From assembly GCF_002155905.1 (NCBI RefSeq), contig NZ_MUMF01000126.1, positions 1 to 45,114 on the forward strand: a DNA stretch of 45,114 bases, read 5' to 3'. The stretch comes from Streptomyces tricolor (GTDB taxonomy: Bacteria > Actinomycetota > Actinomycetes > Streptomycetales > Streptomycetaceae). The notes under the pieces were generated by a model, which saw nothing but the letters and a program-made list of their open reading frames with translations, had not been told where the DNA came from and did no database searches. The first letter of the stretch is position 1, and each line of letters starts with the position of its first letter. A program made the position numbers and the translations under genes. Below are positions 36,727-44,835 of this stretch, in pieces.

Positions 36727-39700
36727 TCAGTGGCGGTCCAGGCTGACCTCCGCGCCCGGGAAGAGGCGGGCATACCGGGCATATTCGGCAGGGTGGACCT
36801 GCAGAATCACTGAGTGCAGGCTGGGTAGTTGCTGCGCCAGGCCGAAGAGCTCCTCGTCGCCGTAGATCGCGGTGATCCGCAGCTTCTCGATGCCGGGCAG
36901 TTGAGGCATGACTTGGAACGAGTACGGAAACTGCCGAAATATCACCGCGTGCAGATGGAGTTCCTTCAGCTCAGGCAGTTCGGCGACCGCTTGCCAGTCG
37001 GTGTCCGTCAGTTCGGTGGTCAGCTGACCGAGACTGAGCGAACGGAGCCCAGACCAGTGCTGCAGCCCGCGGAGCCCCGTGGTGTCGGTGCTGTTGCTAC
37101 CCAGGAAGAGGGTTTCCAGCGGTGCGTCGACAGGTAGGACCTCGGTGAGGTCGGTGCCGGGCAGTTCTTGCGCGAGGGAGAGCCGGCGCAGTGACCGAAG
37201 ACGGCGCAGCCCGGTTACGTCCGCGATGTGGTCACAGCTGAAGCGGACGAGCGACAGCTCGGAGAGCCGGTGCAGATTTCCCGTCGGGCAGTCCGCGAGC
37301 CACACCTCGCGGAGCGACCTGAACGCCCGTAGGGCACCTGCGTCGGTGAGGTGCGGGTTCTCCCGGAAGTCGATTGCGGTGACCGCCTCCGGCGCAGGAA
37401 CAGCGGCCAGGATCTCATCGATCCGCTGCGGACCTCGGAACGACAGACCGGGCCAAGGTCGCATCCAAGACAGGGTCGCTCGCTCCTCGGCCGACTCGCA
37501 GGTGAGGAAGAGGTCCGTGCGGTCCAGGTGGTCCAGCACCTCGGCGGCGTACTCCTGGGAGTCGAACCGGTGCCATGTCCCTACCAGCTGGCGGCGTACC
37601 CCGAGATCCCCGTGCTCCCGGAACCGCCGCAACACCGCCAGTGCCCCGTCAGGCTCCTCACGGCCCAAAAGTGAGGCGGTGACCGTCACATTCTTGGCTT
37701 GCTCGTCCGTTAGTTCTTCTGGCCCTGGCAGCAGCTCCAACACCAGTGGACCCGCCTCTGCAAGGGCCTTCGCCTCCTCTGCCGACCACGGCGGGATCAA
37801 CGCAACTGCCTCGGAGTCGACGGCAAGCCGCACCTCAGGATCCAGGGCCGGCGCGTGCTCCAGGCACGCCAGCGCGAGCAACGTCAGCCGAGGCGTCTCC
37901 CGGGACAGCAGCTGTCGTAGGACCGAAGCGCGCTCCCGTGGGCGCGCATGGGCCACTGCCATGCGGATGACGTCCTCCCACTGGGCGTCGTCCGCGTGGC
38001 TCACCAGGACGTCGAGGTGGCCCTCCTCGACGGCGTAGCGCGCGCCGAGGTAGTCCTGGAAGGTGCGGTGGACGAAGTCGACTACGCCCTCGGACGGGCG
38101 GCGGAGCAGGCCGCTGCGCAGCAGCAGCTGGGACAGGACAGAGCGGGCGTCCGTTTCGCCCGGCACGGCGATCGTCGGCAGGCAGCGCTCCACGAGGCCC
38201 TCAGCCGTGTCCATGTCCATCTCCGTGCGGCCGCTCAGCACCAGTGCGTACGCCAGGCGTTGCAGCACCTCCAGCTGGGCCTGCTCGCCGAGGTCCACCG
38301 GGTCCAGCGCGCCCATGCCGCGCTCCCGGTCCCGGCGGGCCAGCAGCATTGCGAGGGCGGCGTCGTACAACTCCTTGCGGCCGGTGGGCAGGTAACCCCG
38401 GCGTTCTCGGTGCAGGGCGCAGATCAGGCCGCACATCAGGGGGTTGGTGGCCAGGCGGGCCAAGTCGCGTTTCACTCGCAGGGAGTCGAGCAGCGGGCCC
38501 TCGTACTCGGGGGCCCGGGCCGCCGCGTGCCAGCGCCTCACGAAGGTCGCGACCTCCGCTCGACGCATCGGGGCCAGCAGCAGCTCGCGGAAGCCCTCGG
38601 AGGCCAGCCATTCCTGCCGTACGGCCGTGGGGCGGGAGGTGAGCAGCCAGCGGTTGCCGGGGAACGCGCGGATCAGGTCCAGCAGCCAGTCGCGGGCGCG
38701 GTGGCGTTCGGGGGCCGGGATCTCGTCCAGGCCGTCGACCAGGATCAGCCCCCGACCGGCCGACAGGACGCGGTCCGCCCAGCCCTCCGGCGCAGTCAGC
38801 GGGCAGGCCACCGCCGGGAGGAAGTCGGCCGGAGTCGGGAGGGCCGGGCGGCGGACCAACGTTCGCAGCGGAAGCACGTACGGGATCTGCGTCCCGTCCC
38901 GCGCCGCCGTCACCGCCAGCCACTGGATCAAGGTCGTCTTGCCCGAGCCCGCGTCGCCACGCAGCAGCACCCGGTCGTGGTCGCGTAGTGCCTGCTCGGC
39001 CGGGAGGTGGACCGGCGACGGGGAGGACGGCCCGTCGAAGCGGGGACCCTCCTCCTCGGCGGTCGCCTCCAGGCTGAGATAGGCGACTTCGAGGGGCCAG
39101 CGGTCGGGGGAGTCGCGCAGGTCGATGCCGTAGATGGTGATGTGGTTGTGGCGGTCGGCGACGTAGGGCAGGTAGCGGCGCTCGAAGGCCGAGTCGCGGG
39201 CGTCGGGGCGGGGGGTGCGGGCGATCAGCTCGTCGATCCTGGCGATCAGCTCCCGCTGGGTCCGAGTCTGTTCCACCAGGGTCCGGGCCACGAAGGTGGA
39301 CCGGCGGGTGAAGAACTCCAGGATGTGCAGGCAGGCCCACTGGGTCGCCGAGTCGAGGAAGGCGCGGGCGTCGGCGGACAGGCCGTCCGGGGGCGGGGCG
39401 TGGCGGTCTAGGTGCCGGGCGAGTTCCTCGCTGCCGAGGCGTACGGCCTGGACGTCGTCCATGTCCAGGTCGCCGAGGGAGAGCAGCCGGCGGGTCAGGG
39501 TGTCGGTGACGGCCTCTTCCTCGTCGGGCGGGAACGGCCGCTCACCCGGGGAGGCCAGCGCCTCCGTCACCAGGCGGCCGGCGAGCCGCCGGACCTCCTT
39601 CTCGCCCAGCGTTCGCTTCTCGCCCCGGAACGACACCAGCGCCGACAGCCGTACCGGCCGGTCGGCCAGTCCCGCCCCCGGTCCGTCCTGGACGAACAGC

Positions 39701-39762
39701 TTCTTCACCAGCGGGCCGAGCAAGCTGGAGGCCAGCTTGCTGCCCAGTACGGCAGGCTCCAT
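36727..39762 (-). CDS. NACHT NTPase with leucine-rich-repeat-like C-terminus (NLR-like)
   Basis: 1011 aa. The N-terminal helical domain (about 1-200, starting M-E-P-A-V-L-G-S-K-L) resembles the helical effector regions of bacterial NACHT proteins. NACHT domain: Walker A G-D-A-G-S-G-K-T at 269-276, Walker B L-I-L-V-D-G-L-D-E at 339-347, sensor L-L-T-S-R-P at 373-378, and the end motif V-D-F-V-H-R-T-F-Q-D-Y-L near 561-572. A helical linker follows, then at least six leucine-rich-repeat-like segments from about 795 to 990 (L-R-S-L-R-R-L-S-L, L-E-T-L-F-L-G-S-N, L-K-E-L-H-L). Bacterial NACHT proteins include antiphage sensors. The DNA for residues after about 600 is clearly lower in GC. It lies 60 bp downstream of the HAD phosphatase gene on the same strand. 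Confidence 0.9.
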   Translation of the reverse strand: MEPAVLGSKLASSLLGPLVKKLFVQDGPGAGLADRPVRLSALVSFRGEKRTLGEKEVRRLAGRLVTEALASPGERPFPPDEEEAVTDTLTRRLLSLGDLDMDDVQAVRLGSEELARHLDRHAPPPDGLSADARAFLDSATQWACLHILEFFTRRSTFVARTLVEQTRTQRELIARIDELIARTPRPDARDSAFERRYLPYVADRHNHITIYGIDLRDSPDRWPLEVAYLSLEATAEEEGPRFDGPSSPSPVHLPAEQALRDHDRVLLRGDAGSGKTTLIQWLAVTAARDGTQIPYVLPLRTLVRRPALPTPADFLPAVACPLTAPEGWADRVLSAGRGLILVDGLDEIPAPERHRARDWLLDLIRAFPGNRWLLTSRPTAVRQEWLASEGFRELLLAPMRRAEVATFVRRWHAAARAPEYEGPLLDSLRVKRDLARLATNPLMCGLICALHRERRGYLPTGRKELYDAALAMLLARRDRERGMGALDPVDLGEQAQLEVLQRLAYALVLSGRTEMDMDTAEGLVERCLPTIAVPGETDARSVLSQLLLRSGLLRRPSEGVVDFVHRTFQDYLGARYAVEEGHLDVLVSHADDAQWEDVIRMAVAHARPRERASVLRQLLSRETPRLTLLALACLEHAPALDPEVRLAVDSEAVALIPPWSAEEAKALAEAGPLVLELLPGPEELTDEQAKNVTVTASLLGREEPDGALAVLRRFREHGDLGVRRQLVGTWHRFDSQEYAAEVLDHLDRTDLFLTCESAEERATLSWMRPWPGLSFRGPQRIDEILAAVPAPEAVTAIDFRENPHLTDAGALRAFRSLREVWLADCPTGNLHRLSELSLVRFSCDHIADVTGLRRLRSLRRLSLAQELPGTDLTEVLPVDAPLETLFLGSNSTDTTGLRGLQHWSGLRSLSLGQLTTELTDTDWQAVAELPELKELHLHAVIFRQFPYSFQVMPQLPGIEKLRITAIYGDEELFGLAQQLPSLHSVILQVHPAEYARYARLFPGAEVSLDRH

Positions 39763-39778
39763 CCGCCACCCCCGTGTG

Positions 39779-39802
39779 CGTACGACGTACGGAGGGAGCC
39801 TA
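39779..39802 (-). promoter_or_regulatory. possible promoter and 13-bp palindrome before the NACHT gene
   Basis: Minus-strand TAGGCT (39797-39802) could be a -10 element. Downstream of it, CGTACG-A-CGTACG (39779-39791) forms a 13-bp palindrome 17 bp before the ATG. Together they suggest the NACHT gene has its own regulated start rather than relying on the phosphatase gene. Confidence 0.3.
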
Positions 39803-39822
39803 ACCAGCGGATCCGGCCGGTG

Positions 39823-40446
39823 TTACGACAACTGCCCGTCGTAGTCGGGCAGCTTGAAGGTCTTCTCGGCGTGCCCGCCGGACAGGTCGGTGGCGCTGTT
39901 GCCGATGTTCGCGATGATCGTGTAGCCGTCGTTCTCGATGTCGACGCGCTGGGCGGTCTTGTAGGCGGCGACGTCCTTGAAGAGGTCGGACAGGCCGCGG
40001 ACGTAGAGGCCGGAGACGTCGTAGCCGTCGTGTTCGAGGTTGTACTCGGTGGGCCAGTACAGGACGCCGGGGCGGGCGGTGACGAAGAAGAGGGAGACGC
40101 CGTGCTCCTGGGCGTAGCGGGCGACGTCCAGGACGGGCTTGTTGGCCGGCTGGGGGTAGCTGAAGCCGAAGTCGGTCTCCAGCGTGGTGTTGTCGATGTC
40201 GAAGACGATCGCCTGCTTCTCGCCGGGCCTTGCGGCGGCGATGCGGTCCTTCAGGTACGGCAGGGCCTGGGCCATGACCGCCTGGCAGTCCTTCTGCCAG
40301 GTGGCGTAGTCGACCCGCGCGGAGGAGGTGCTCGTGCGCGCGGTCTCGGCCGGGGCGGCCATCGAGGCCGGGGCGGCCGTCGCGGCCAGGGCGGCCACGG
40401 AGACGGCGGTCACGGAGATGCGGCGCGCCCAGGGGCGTCTGGTCAT
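39823..40446 (-). CDS. secreted HAD-family (class B-like) acid phosphatase
   Basis: 207 aa. A signal peptide: basic start M-T-R-R-P-W-A-R-R, hydrophobic stretch about 11-24, and a probable cut after A-A-P near residue 32. The HAD nucleophile motif D-I-D-N-T-T is at 83-88, followed by F-F-V-T-A-R-P as motif II. It matches the HAD acid phosphatase family (subfamily IIIB), extracytoplasmic phosphomonoesterases. The ATG is preceded by gagagga. It runs toward the NACHT gene. Confidence 0.9.
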   Translation of the reverse strand: MTRRPWARRISVTAVSVAALAATAAPASMAAPAETARTSTSSARVDYATWQKDCQAVMAQALPYLKDRIAAARPGEKQAIVFDIDNTTLETDFGFSYPQPANKPVLDVARYAQEHGVSLFFVTARPGVLYWPTEYNLEHDGYDVSGLYVRGLSDLFKDVAAYKTAQRVDIENDGYTIIANIGNSATDLSGGHAEKTFKLPDYDGQLS

Positions 40447-40904
40447 CGGTGGGGGTCCTCTCGCGTCTCTGAAATGTCAGGGGCATGATCTGAGGCGAGG
40501 GTGGCGCGAGGGGAACCGTAGGGTTACCGGAGGGTAGGTGCCTAGAGGCCTGCGTCACATTTCGTTGATCGTCGGACTGGCTCGCCGGTGATAAGCGGCA
40601 CAGGCGAAATGTCCGGTACTAGCAGTGATAGTGGGATGTGACAGGCGGGCAAAACGGGCGAAAGTGGGACCTTCGCCCAGGAATCCCCCGGGGGAAAACC
40701 GCGTCGTCAGGGGCTGGTTCGGCGAAGGGTCGAGCTGTCAAGAAAGTGGTTGGTTTTACGGTCATCTACTACCTGCCGCCGTAGATGGGCCGTTTTGGGC
40801 TTGATGCGGTGCTCGGTTACCAAGGGATGGCCGCTCCGGTGGACGCCCTTCACGGACGTCCCTGCGCCGGGTGGCCGATACGTCCCCGAGTCCATGAGGT
40901 CCAG
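40447..40904. other. 458-bp divergent intergenic region
   Basis: Lies between the HAD phosphatase (-) and the M23 peptidase (+), so it must hold both promoters. It is A/T-richer than its surroundings around 40735-40760. An imperfect inverted repeat lies at 40759-40794. An open frame from 40785 continues into the peptidase gene, but its codon use before 40905 is not coding-like. Confidence 0.6.
40759..40794 (+). promoter_or_regulatory. inverted repeat in the M23 peptidase upstream region
   Basis: ACGG-T-CATCTAC (40759-40770), 11 nt, then GTAGATG-GG-CCGT (40782-40794). The 7-bp inner arms are perfect, with 4-bp outer arms. It could be an operator or an mRNA hairpin. Confidence 0.4.
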
Positions 40905-41456
40905 ATGTTCCGACGCTTCACGTCCCGCTCCGCCCGTACGTCCTCGCTCCGTTCCCGCGTGACCGTCCTGGCTGCCGGAATCGGCGCCACGGCCGTGCTG
41001 GGGACCGGGGTCGCGAGCGCCGCCACCGCTTCCCCCGCCTCCTGGGTCGACCCGGTGAAGAAGTACACGCTCTCGGCGAGCTTCGCGCAGGCCGGCAACA
41101 TGTGGTCCGCCAAGCACAGCGGCCAGGACTTCGCCGTGCCGACCGGCACCGAGGTCGTCGCCGCGCACGGCGGCACCGTCGTCAAGGCCGGCCCCAACGG
41201 CGGCGGCGACGGCCCGGCGTACGGCAACGCCGTCGTCATCAAGCACGGCAGCGGCACCTACTCGCAGTACGCGCACCTGTCCCGGGTCGACGTCAAGATC
41301 GGCCAGGTCGTGAAGACCGGCCAGCACATCGCCCTGTCCGGCTCCACCGGCAACTCCACGGGTCCGCACCTGCACTTCGAGATCCGTACGACCCCGAACT
41401 ACGGCTCCGCCGTCGACCCGGTCGCGTTCCTGCGCGCCAAGGGCGTGACGGTCTGA
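40905..41456 (+). CDS. secreted M23-family metallopeptidase (LytM type)
   Basis: 183 aa. A Sec signal peptide: basic N-terminus with several Arg, hydrophobic core about 20-36, A-S-A cleavage near 40. The mature protein is a bare LytM/M23 domain. The zinc ligands are H71 and D75 in H-S-G-Q-D, and H157 in G-P-H-L-H-F; H124 in Y-A-H-L is probably catalytic. Such enzymes cut peptide cross-links in peptidoglycan. The ATG at 40905 follows gaggtcc. It lacks the LysM or coiled-coil partner domains found in many Streptomyces M23 proteins. Confidence 0.92.
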   Translation: MFRRFTSRSARTSSLRSRVTVLAAGIGATAVLGTGVASAATASPASWVDPVKKYTLSASFAQAGNMWSAKHSGQDFAVPTGTEVVAAHGGTVVKAGPNGGGDGPAYGNAVVIKHGSGTYSQYAHLSRVDVKIGQVVKTGQHIALSGSTGNSTGPHLHFEIRTTPNYGSAVDPVAFLRAKGVTV

Positions 41457-41457
41457 G

Positions 41458-42057
41458 CTAATCCTTCTCGCGGGCGTGTTCGTGCGCCTGCGTGATCAGG
41501 TCCAGGGCGACTTCGAGAACGGCCTCGCGCTTCTTCTCGGAGTCGCCTTCGAGGTCCTGCATCACGAACATCCCGGCGTGCAGCGCGAACATCGCGCTGA
41601 CCGAGCGGACCTGGTCGACCAGCTCCGCCTCCGGGTCGATCAGGATGTTCCGCAGCCCGCGCATCCGGTCCTTGAACGTGTCGCCGATGCGCAGCTCACG
41701 GACGGTCGCCTGGTTCTCCTGCATGAAGCGGAACAGCGGTTCCGCCTCCGTCAGCGCCTGGCTGTAGCGGCGGATGATCTCCTGCTTGGTCTCCAGGGTG
41801 TGCGGCTGCCGTCTGCCCCACTCGATCAGCTCTTCGATCGGCTTCGTCAGATCCTGGAAGAGGCTGACGATGATCTCTTCCTTCGTCTTGAAGTGGTAGT
41901 ACAGGGCCGCCTTCGTGACGTCGAGACGCTCGGCGATCTCGCGCAGGGAGGTCTTCTCGTAGCCCTGCTCCGCGAAGAGTTCGAGTGCCACGTCCTGGAT
42001 GCGCTGGCGGGTGTTGCCGCGGCGCTGCTGCTTGGTGCCGTCCATGGTGACGCCCAT
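41458..42057 (-). CDS. TetR-family transcriptional regulator
   Basis: 199 aa. The N-terminal helix-turn-helix (about 16-62) reads R-I-Q-D-V-A-L-E-L-F-A-E-Q-G-Y, then T-S-L-R-E-I-A-E-R-L-D-V-T-K-A-A-L-Y-Y-H-F. The ligand-binding domain is unremarkable. It is divergent from the MFS exporter across a 128-bp gap holding a large inverted repeat, so it is almost certainly the local repressor. The start may be 42057 or the ATG at 42045. Its stop lies 1 bp past the M23 peptidase stop; the two genes are convergent. Confidence 0.93.
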   Translation of the reverse strand: MGVTMDGTKQQRRGNTRQRIQDVALELFAEQGYEKTSLREIAERLDVTKAALYYHFKTKEEIIVSLFQDLTKPIEELIEWGRRQPHTLETKQEIIRRYSQALTEAEPLFRFMQENQATVRELRIGDTFKDRMRGLRNILIDPEAELVDQVRSVSAMFALHAGMFVMQDLEGDSEKKREAVLEVALDLITQAHEHAREKD

Positions 42058-42084
42058 CCTCGTACTCCTCGCGCTCCAGCGGAA

Positions 42085-42157
42085 ACTTACTTGACGCCCG
42101 GCTAGTAGCGCGTCTACCTTCCCAGTGTAGTGAGAACTAGCCGGGCGGCAAGTAAGT
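42085..42157. promoter_or_regulatory. 73-bp inverted repeat, probable TetR operator
   Basis: Arms 42085-42106 (acttacttgacgcccggc...) and 42136-42157 are complementary at 21 of 22 positions, separated by 29 nt. An inner ctac...gtag pair lies in the spacer. It is centred between the divergent tetR and MFS genes. The arms are long enough for one repressor dimer each. Confidence 0.8.
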
Positions 42158-42185
42158 AGCCGCCGCAGGGGGAAACGGGAAGACG

Positions 42186-43757
42186 ATGGCGGACAAGGTC
42201 GAAGACGTCATAGCGGGCAAACAGCCCAAGAGTGTGCGAGTGGTACTGCTCGCACTCATGATCGCGATGATGCTCGCGATGCTCGACAACATGATCGTCG
42301 GTACGGCGATGCCGACGATCGTGGGCGAACTGGGCGGCCTGGAGCACCTATCCTGGGTCGTCACCGGCTACACCCTGGCCACCGCGGCCTCCACCCCGAT
42401 CTGGGGCAAGATCGGTGACATGTACGGGCGCAAGGGCGCCTTCCTCAGCTCGATCGTGATCTTCCTCATCGGCTCGGCGCTGAGCGGCATGGCCCAGGAC
42501 ATGGGCCAGCTGATCGGGTTCCGGGCCGTGCAGGGTCTGGGCGCCGGCGGTCTGATGGTCGGCGTCATGGCGATCATCGGCGACCTCGTGCCGCCGCGGG
42601 AGCGGGGCAAGTACCAGGGCATGATGGCCGGCGTCATGGCGCTGGCCATGATCGGCGGTCCGCTGGTCGGCGGCACCATCACCGACAACTGGGGCTGGCG
42701 CTGGGCCTTCTACATCAACCTGCCGCTGGGCGCGGTCGCCCTCGCGCTGGTCACCGCCGTGCTGCAGCTGCCGAAGAAGCGGTCCAAGGCGGGCATCGAC
42801 TATCTGGGCGTCGTGCTGCTGACCGTCGGCATCACCGCCATCGTGCTGGTCACCACCTGGGGCGGCACCGAGTACGCCTGGACCTCCGCGCGCATCATGG
42901 AGCTGACCGGCATCGGCGTGGCCGCGCTGGTCGGGTTCGTGTTCTGGCAGACCAGGGCCGCCGAGCCGGTCCTGCCGCTGCACATCTTCAAGAGCCGCAA
43001 CTTCACCCTGATGTCGGTCATCGGCTTCATCACCGGCTTCGTGATGTTCGGCGCCACCCTGTTCCTGCCGCTGTACCAGCAGGCCGTCCAGGGCGCCTCC
43101 GCGACCAACTCCGGGCTGCTGCTCCTGCCGATGCTCGGCGCGATGCTCGTGACCTCGATGGTCGCCGGGCGGGTGACCACCAACAGCGGCCGGTACAAGA
43201 TCTTCCCGATCGTCGGCGGCGTCCTGATGATCGTCGGCCTGTACCTGCTGTCCCTGATGGACACCGGTACGACCCGGCTGACCTCCGGCGTCTACATGGC
43301 CGTCGTCGGCGCGGGCATGGGCTGCCTGATGCAGATCACCATGCTGGTCGCGCAGAACAGCGTGCAGATGAAGGACATGGGCGTGGCGTCCTCCTCGGCC
43401 ACCCTGTTCCGCACCCTCGGCTCCTCCTTCGGCGTGGCGATCATGGGCGCCCTGTTCAACCACCGGGTGCAGGACGTCATGGCCGAGCGGGCCGGCGCGC
43501 TGGGCAGGAACATCACCGAGCAGTCGGCGCAGCTCGACGCGAAGAGCCTGGAGAAGCTGCCGGCGGCGGCCCGCGAGGCGTACCAGCACGCGGTGTCCTC
43601 GGGCACGCACTCCGCGTTCCTGCTGGGCGCCGGGATCTCGGTGCTGGTGCTGATCGCGGCGCTGTTCGTCAAGGAGGTGCCGCTGAAGGGCGGGCCGCAG
43701 AAGGCTTCCCCCGAGGGCGCCGACGCGGCGCCGACGGCCGTGGCCGAGACCGTCTGA
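42186..43757 (+). CDS. MFS multidrug exporter (DHA2 type, 14 TM)
   Basis: 523 aa. A proton-driven drug exporter of the 14-helix DHA2 family. Motif D1 L-D-N-M-I-V-G-T-A-M-P-T-I-V is at 33-46, motif A G-K-I-G-D-M-Y-G-R-K-G at 74-84, motif B R-A-V-Q-G-L-G-A-G-G, and motif C M-I-G-G-P-L-V-G-G. A soluble segment of about 50 residues precedes the last helix, and the tail is Ala/Pro-rich. Ribosome-binding site gggaag. Probably repressed by the divergent TetR protein and induced by its ligand, which is unknown. Confidence 0.94.
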   Translation: MADKVEDVIAGKQPKSVRVVLLALMIAMMLAMLDNMIVGTAMPTIVGELGGLEHLSWVVTGYTLATAASTPIWGKIGDMYGRKGAFLSSIVIFLIGSALSGMAQDMGQLIGFRAVQGLGAGGLMVGVMAIIGDLVPPRERGKYQGMMAGVMALAMIGGPLVGGTITDNWGWRWAFYINLPLGAVALALVTAVLQLPKKRSKAGIDYLGVVLLTVGITAIVLVTTWGGTEYAWTSARIMELTGIGVAALVGFVFWQTRAAEPVLPLHIFKSRNFTLMSVIGFITGFVMFGATLFLPLYQQAVQGASATNSGLLLLPMLGAMLVTSMVAGRVTTNSGRYKIFPIVGGVLMIVGLYLLSLMDTGTTRLTSGVYMAVVGAGMGCLMQITMLVAQNSVQMKDMGVASSSATLFRTLGSSFGVAIMGALFNHRVQDVMAERAGALGRNITEQSAQLDAKSLEKLPAAAREAYQHAVSSGTHSAFLLGAGISVLVLIAALFVKEVPLKGGPQKASPEGADAAPTAVAETV

Positions 43758-43770
43758 CCCTCCCCGAGCC

Positions 43771-43809
43771 CGAAGGCCCCGGCACGTGTCCGCCACGCCG
43801 GGGCCTTCG
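43771..43809 (+). terminator. terminator after the MFS gene
   Basis: A perfect 13-bp stem (43771-43783 with 43797-43809, cgaaggccccggc) around a 13-nt loop, 13 nt after the stop. Confidence 0.8.
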
Positions 43810-43927
43810 GCGTTCTCCGGCCCACCCACCCGCCGACCGGAGACCCGGCTCCCGGGGCGTATGCGCTGCTCTGTGCCCATACAGCCCACAGGGGCCCGAT
43901 GTCAGACCCCCGTGCCACCATCGCCCC

Positions 43928-44404
43928 ATGGACAGAATCCGCCGTCTGCGCCTGGCCAAGGACGCCATGGACCGGGACTGGGCCGACCCGGGGCTCGACC
44001 TGGACGCGGTGGCGGCCCACGCCGGGTACTCCCGGTACCACTTCCTGCGCGCCTTCAAGGAGGCGTACGGCGAGACACCCGGCCAGTACCTGACCCACCG
44101 GCGCATCGAGCGCGCCGAGGAGCTGCTGCGCAGCGCCGACCTCACCGTGACCGAGATCTGCACGCTCGTCGGCTTCAGCAGCCTCGGCACGTTCTCCGCC
44201 CGCTTCAAGGCGCGCACCGGACTCACCCCGAGCGCGTACCGGACCCGGCACGTCGGCCGCGGCGCCGCCCTCATACCCGGCTGCTACGCCATGCTCTGGG
44301 CCGGCGGCTTCAACTCCGCAACATCGAAGAAGCGCGCCGCGCCCGGCCCTGCCTACGGTGACGAGCAGGAACGGCAGCCTCACGACAGGAGAGCGGAGCC
44401 ATGA
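43928..44404 (+). CDS. AraC-family transcriptional regulator
   Basis: 158 aa. Two helix-turn-helix motifs occupy most of the protein: L-D-A-V-A-A-H-A-G-Y-S-R-Y-H-F-L-R-A-F-K and V-T-E-I-C-T-L-V-G-F-S-S-L-G-T-F-S-A-R-F, then the family end P-S-A-Y-R-T-R. There is no separate ligand-binding domain, only a short tail with a hydrophobic patch, so the partner VOC protein or another factor may sense the signal. CACCAT lies 6 nt before the ATG, a weak match to the leaderless pattern seen elsewhere. Its stop overlaps the next ATG (ATGA). Confidence 0.92.
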   Translation: MDRIRRLRLAKDAMDRDWADPGLDLDAVAAHAGYSRYHFLRAFKEAYGETPGQYLTHRRIERAEELLRSADLTVTEICTLVGFSSLGTFSARFKARTGLTPSAYRTRHVGRGAALIPGCYAMLWAGGFNSATSKKRAAPGPAYGDEQERQPHDRRAEP

Positions 44405-44835
44405 TCAAAGGCCTGGGCATCACCACCGTATGGACCACCGACCAGCAGCGGACGAAGGCGTTCTTCACCGAGAAGCTGGACTTCGAGGTGCGCAGCGACC
44501 TCGCCATGGGCGACATGCGCTGGGTCACCGTCGGCGCGAAGGACCAGCCCGGCGTCGAGCTGGCGCTGATGAGCCTGGACGGCCCGGGCCTGGACCCGGA
44601 GTCCGCCGAGGCGCTGAAGAAGCTGGTCGCCAAGGGCGTGCTGGGGGCGGGCGCGTTCCGTACGGACGACTGCCGGGGTGACTACGAGACCTTCAGGGCG
44701 CGCGGTGTGGAGTTCCTCCAGGAGCCGCGGGAGCGGCCGTACGGCATCGAGGCGATCTTCCGGGACGACAACGGCAACTGGTACTCGCTGACCGAGCGCA
44801 GCGAGGAGCTGGACTTCTCCAAGGACTTCGGGTGA
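44401..44835 (+). CDS. VOC (glyoxalase/bleomycin-resistance fold) protein
   Basis: 144 aa. Vicinal-oxygen-chelate fold: an N-terminal beta-alpha unit with T-T-V-W-T-T-D-Q-Q-R-T-K-A-F-F, and a C-terminal module ending F-R-D-D-N-G-N-W-Y-S-L. VOC proteins include glyoxalase I, ring-cleaving dioxygenases and drug-binding resistance proteins; the usual metal ligands cannot be assigned with confidence. Ribosome-binding site caggagag. Coupled at both ends by 4-bp overlaps, to the AraC regulator and to the methyltransferase. Confidence 0.9.
   Translation: MIKGLGITTVWTTDQQRTKAFFTEKLDFEVRSDLAMGDMRWVTVGAKDQPGVELALMSLDGPGLDPESAEALKKLVAKGVLGAGAFRTDDCRGDYETFRARGVEFLQEPRERPYGIEAIFRDDNGNWYSLTERSEELDFSKDFG

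Noticed and set aside
40447..40904. c-di-AMP (ydaO-type) riboswitch before the M23 peptidase gene
   Set aside because: These riboswitches do precede some Streptomyces cell-wall hydrolase genes, but the conserved core could not be found here by eye.
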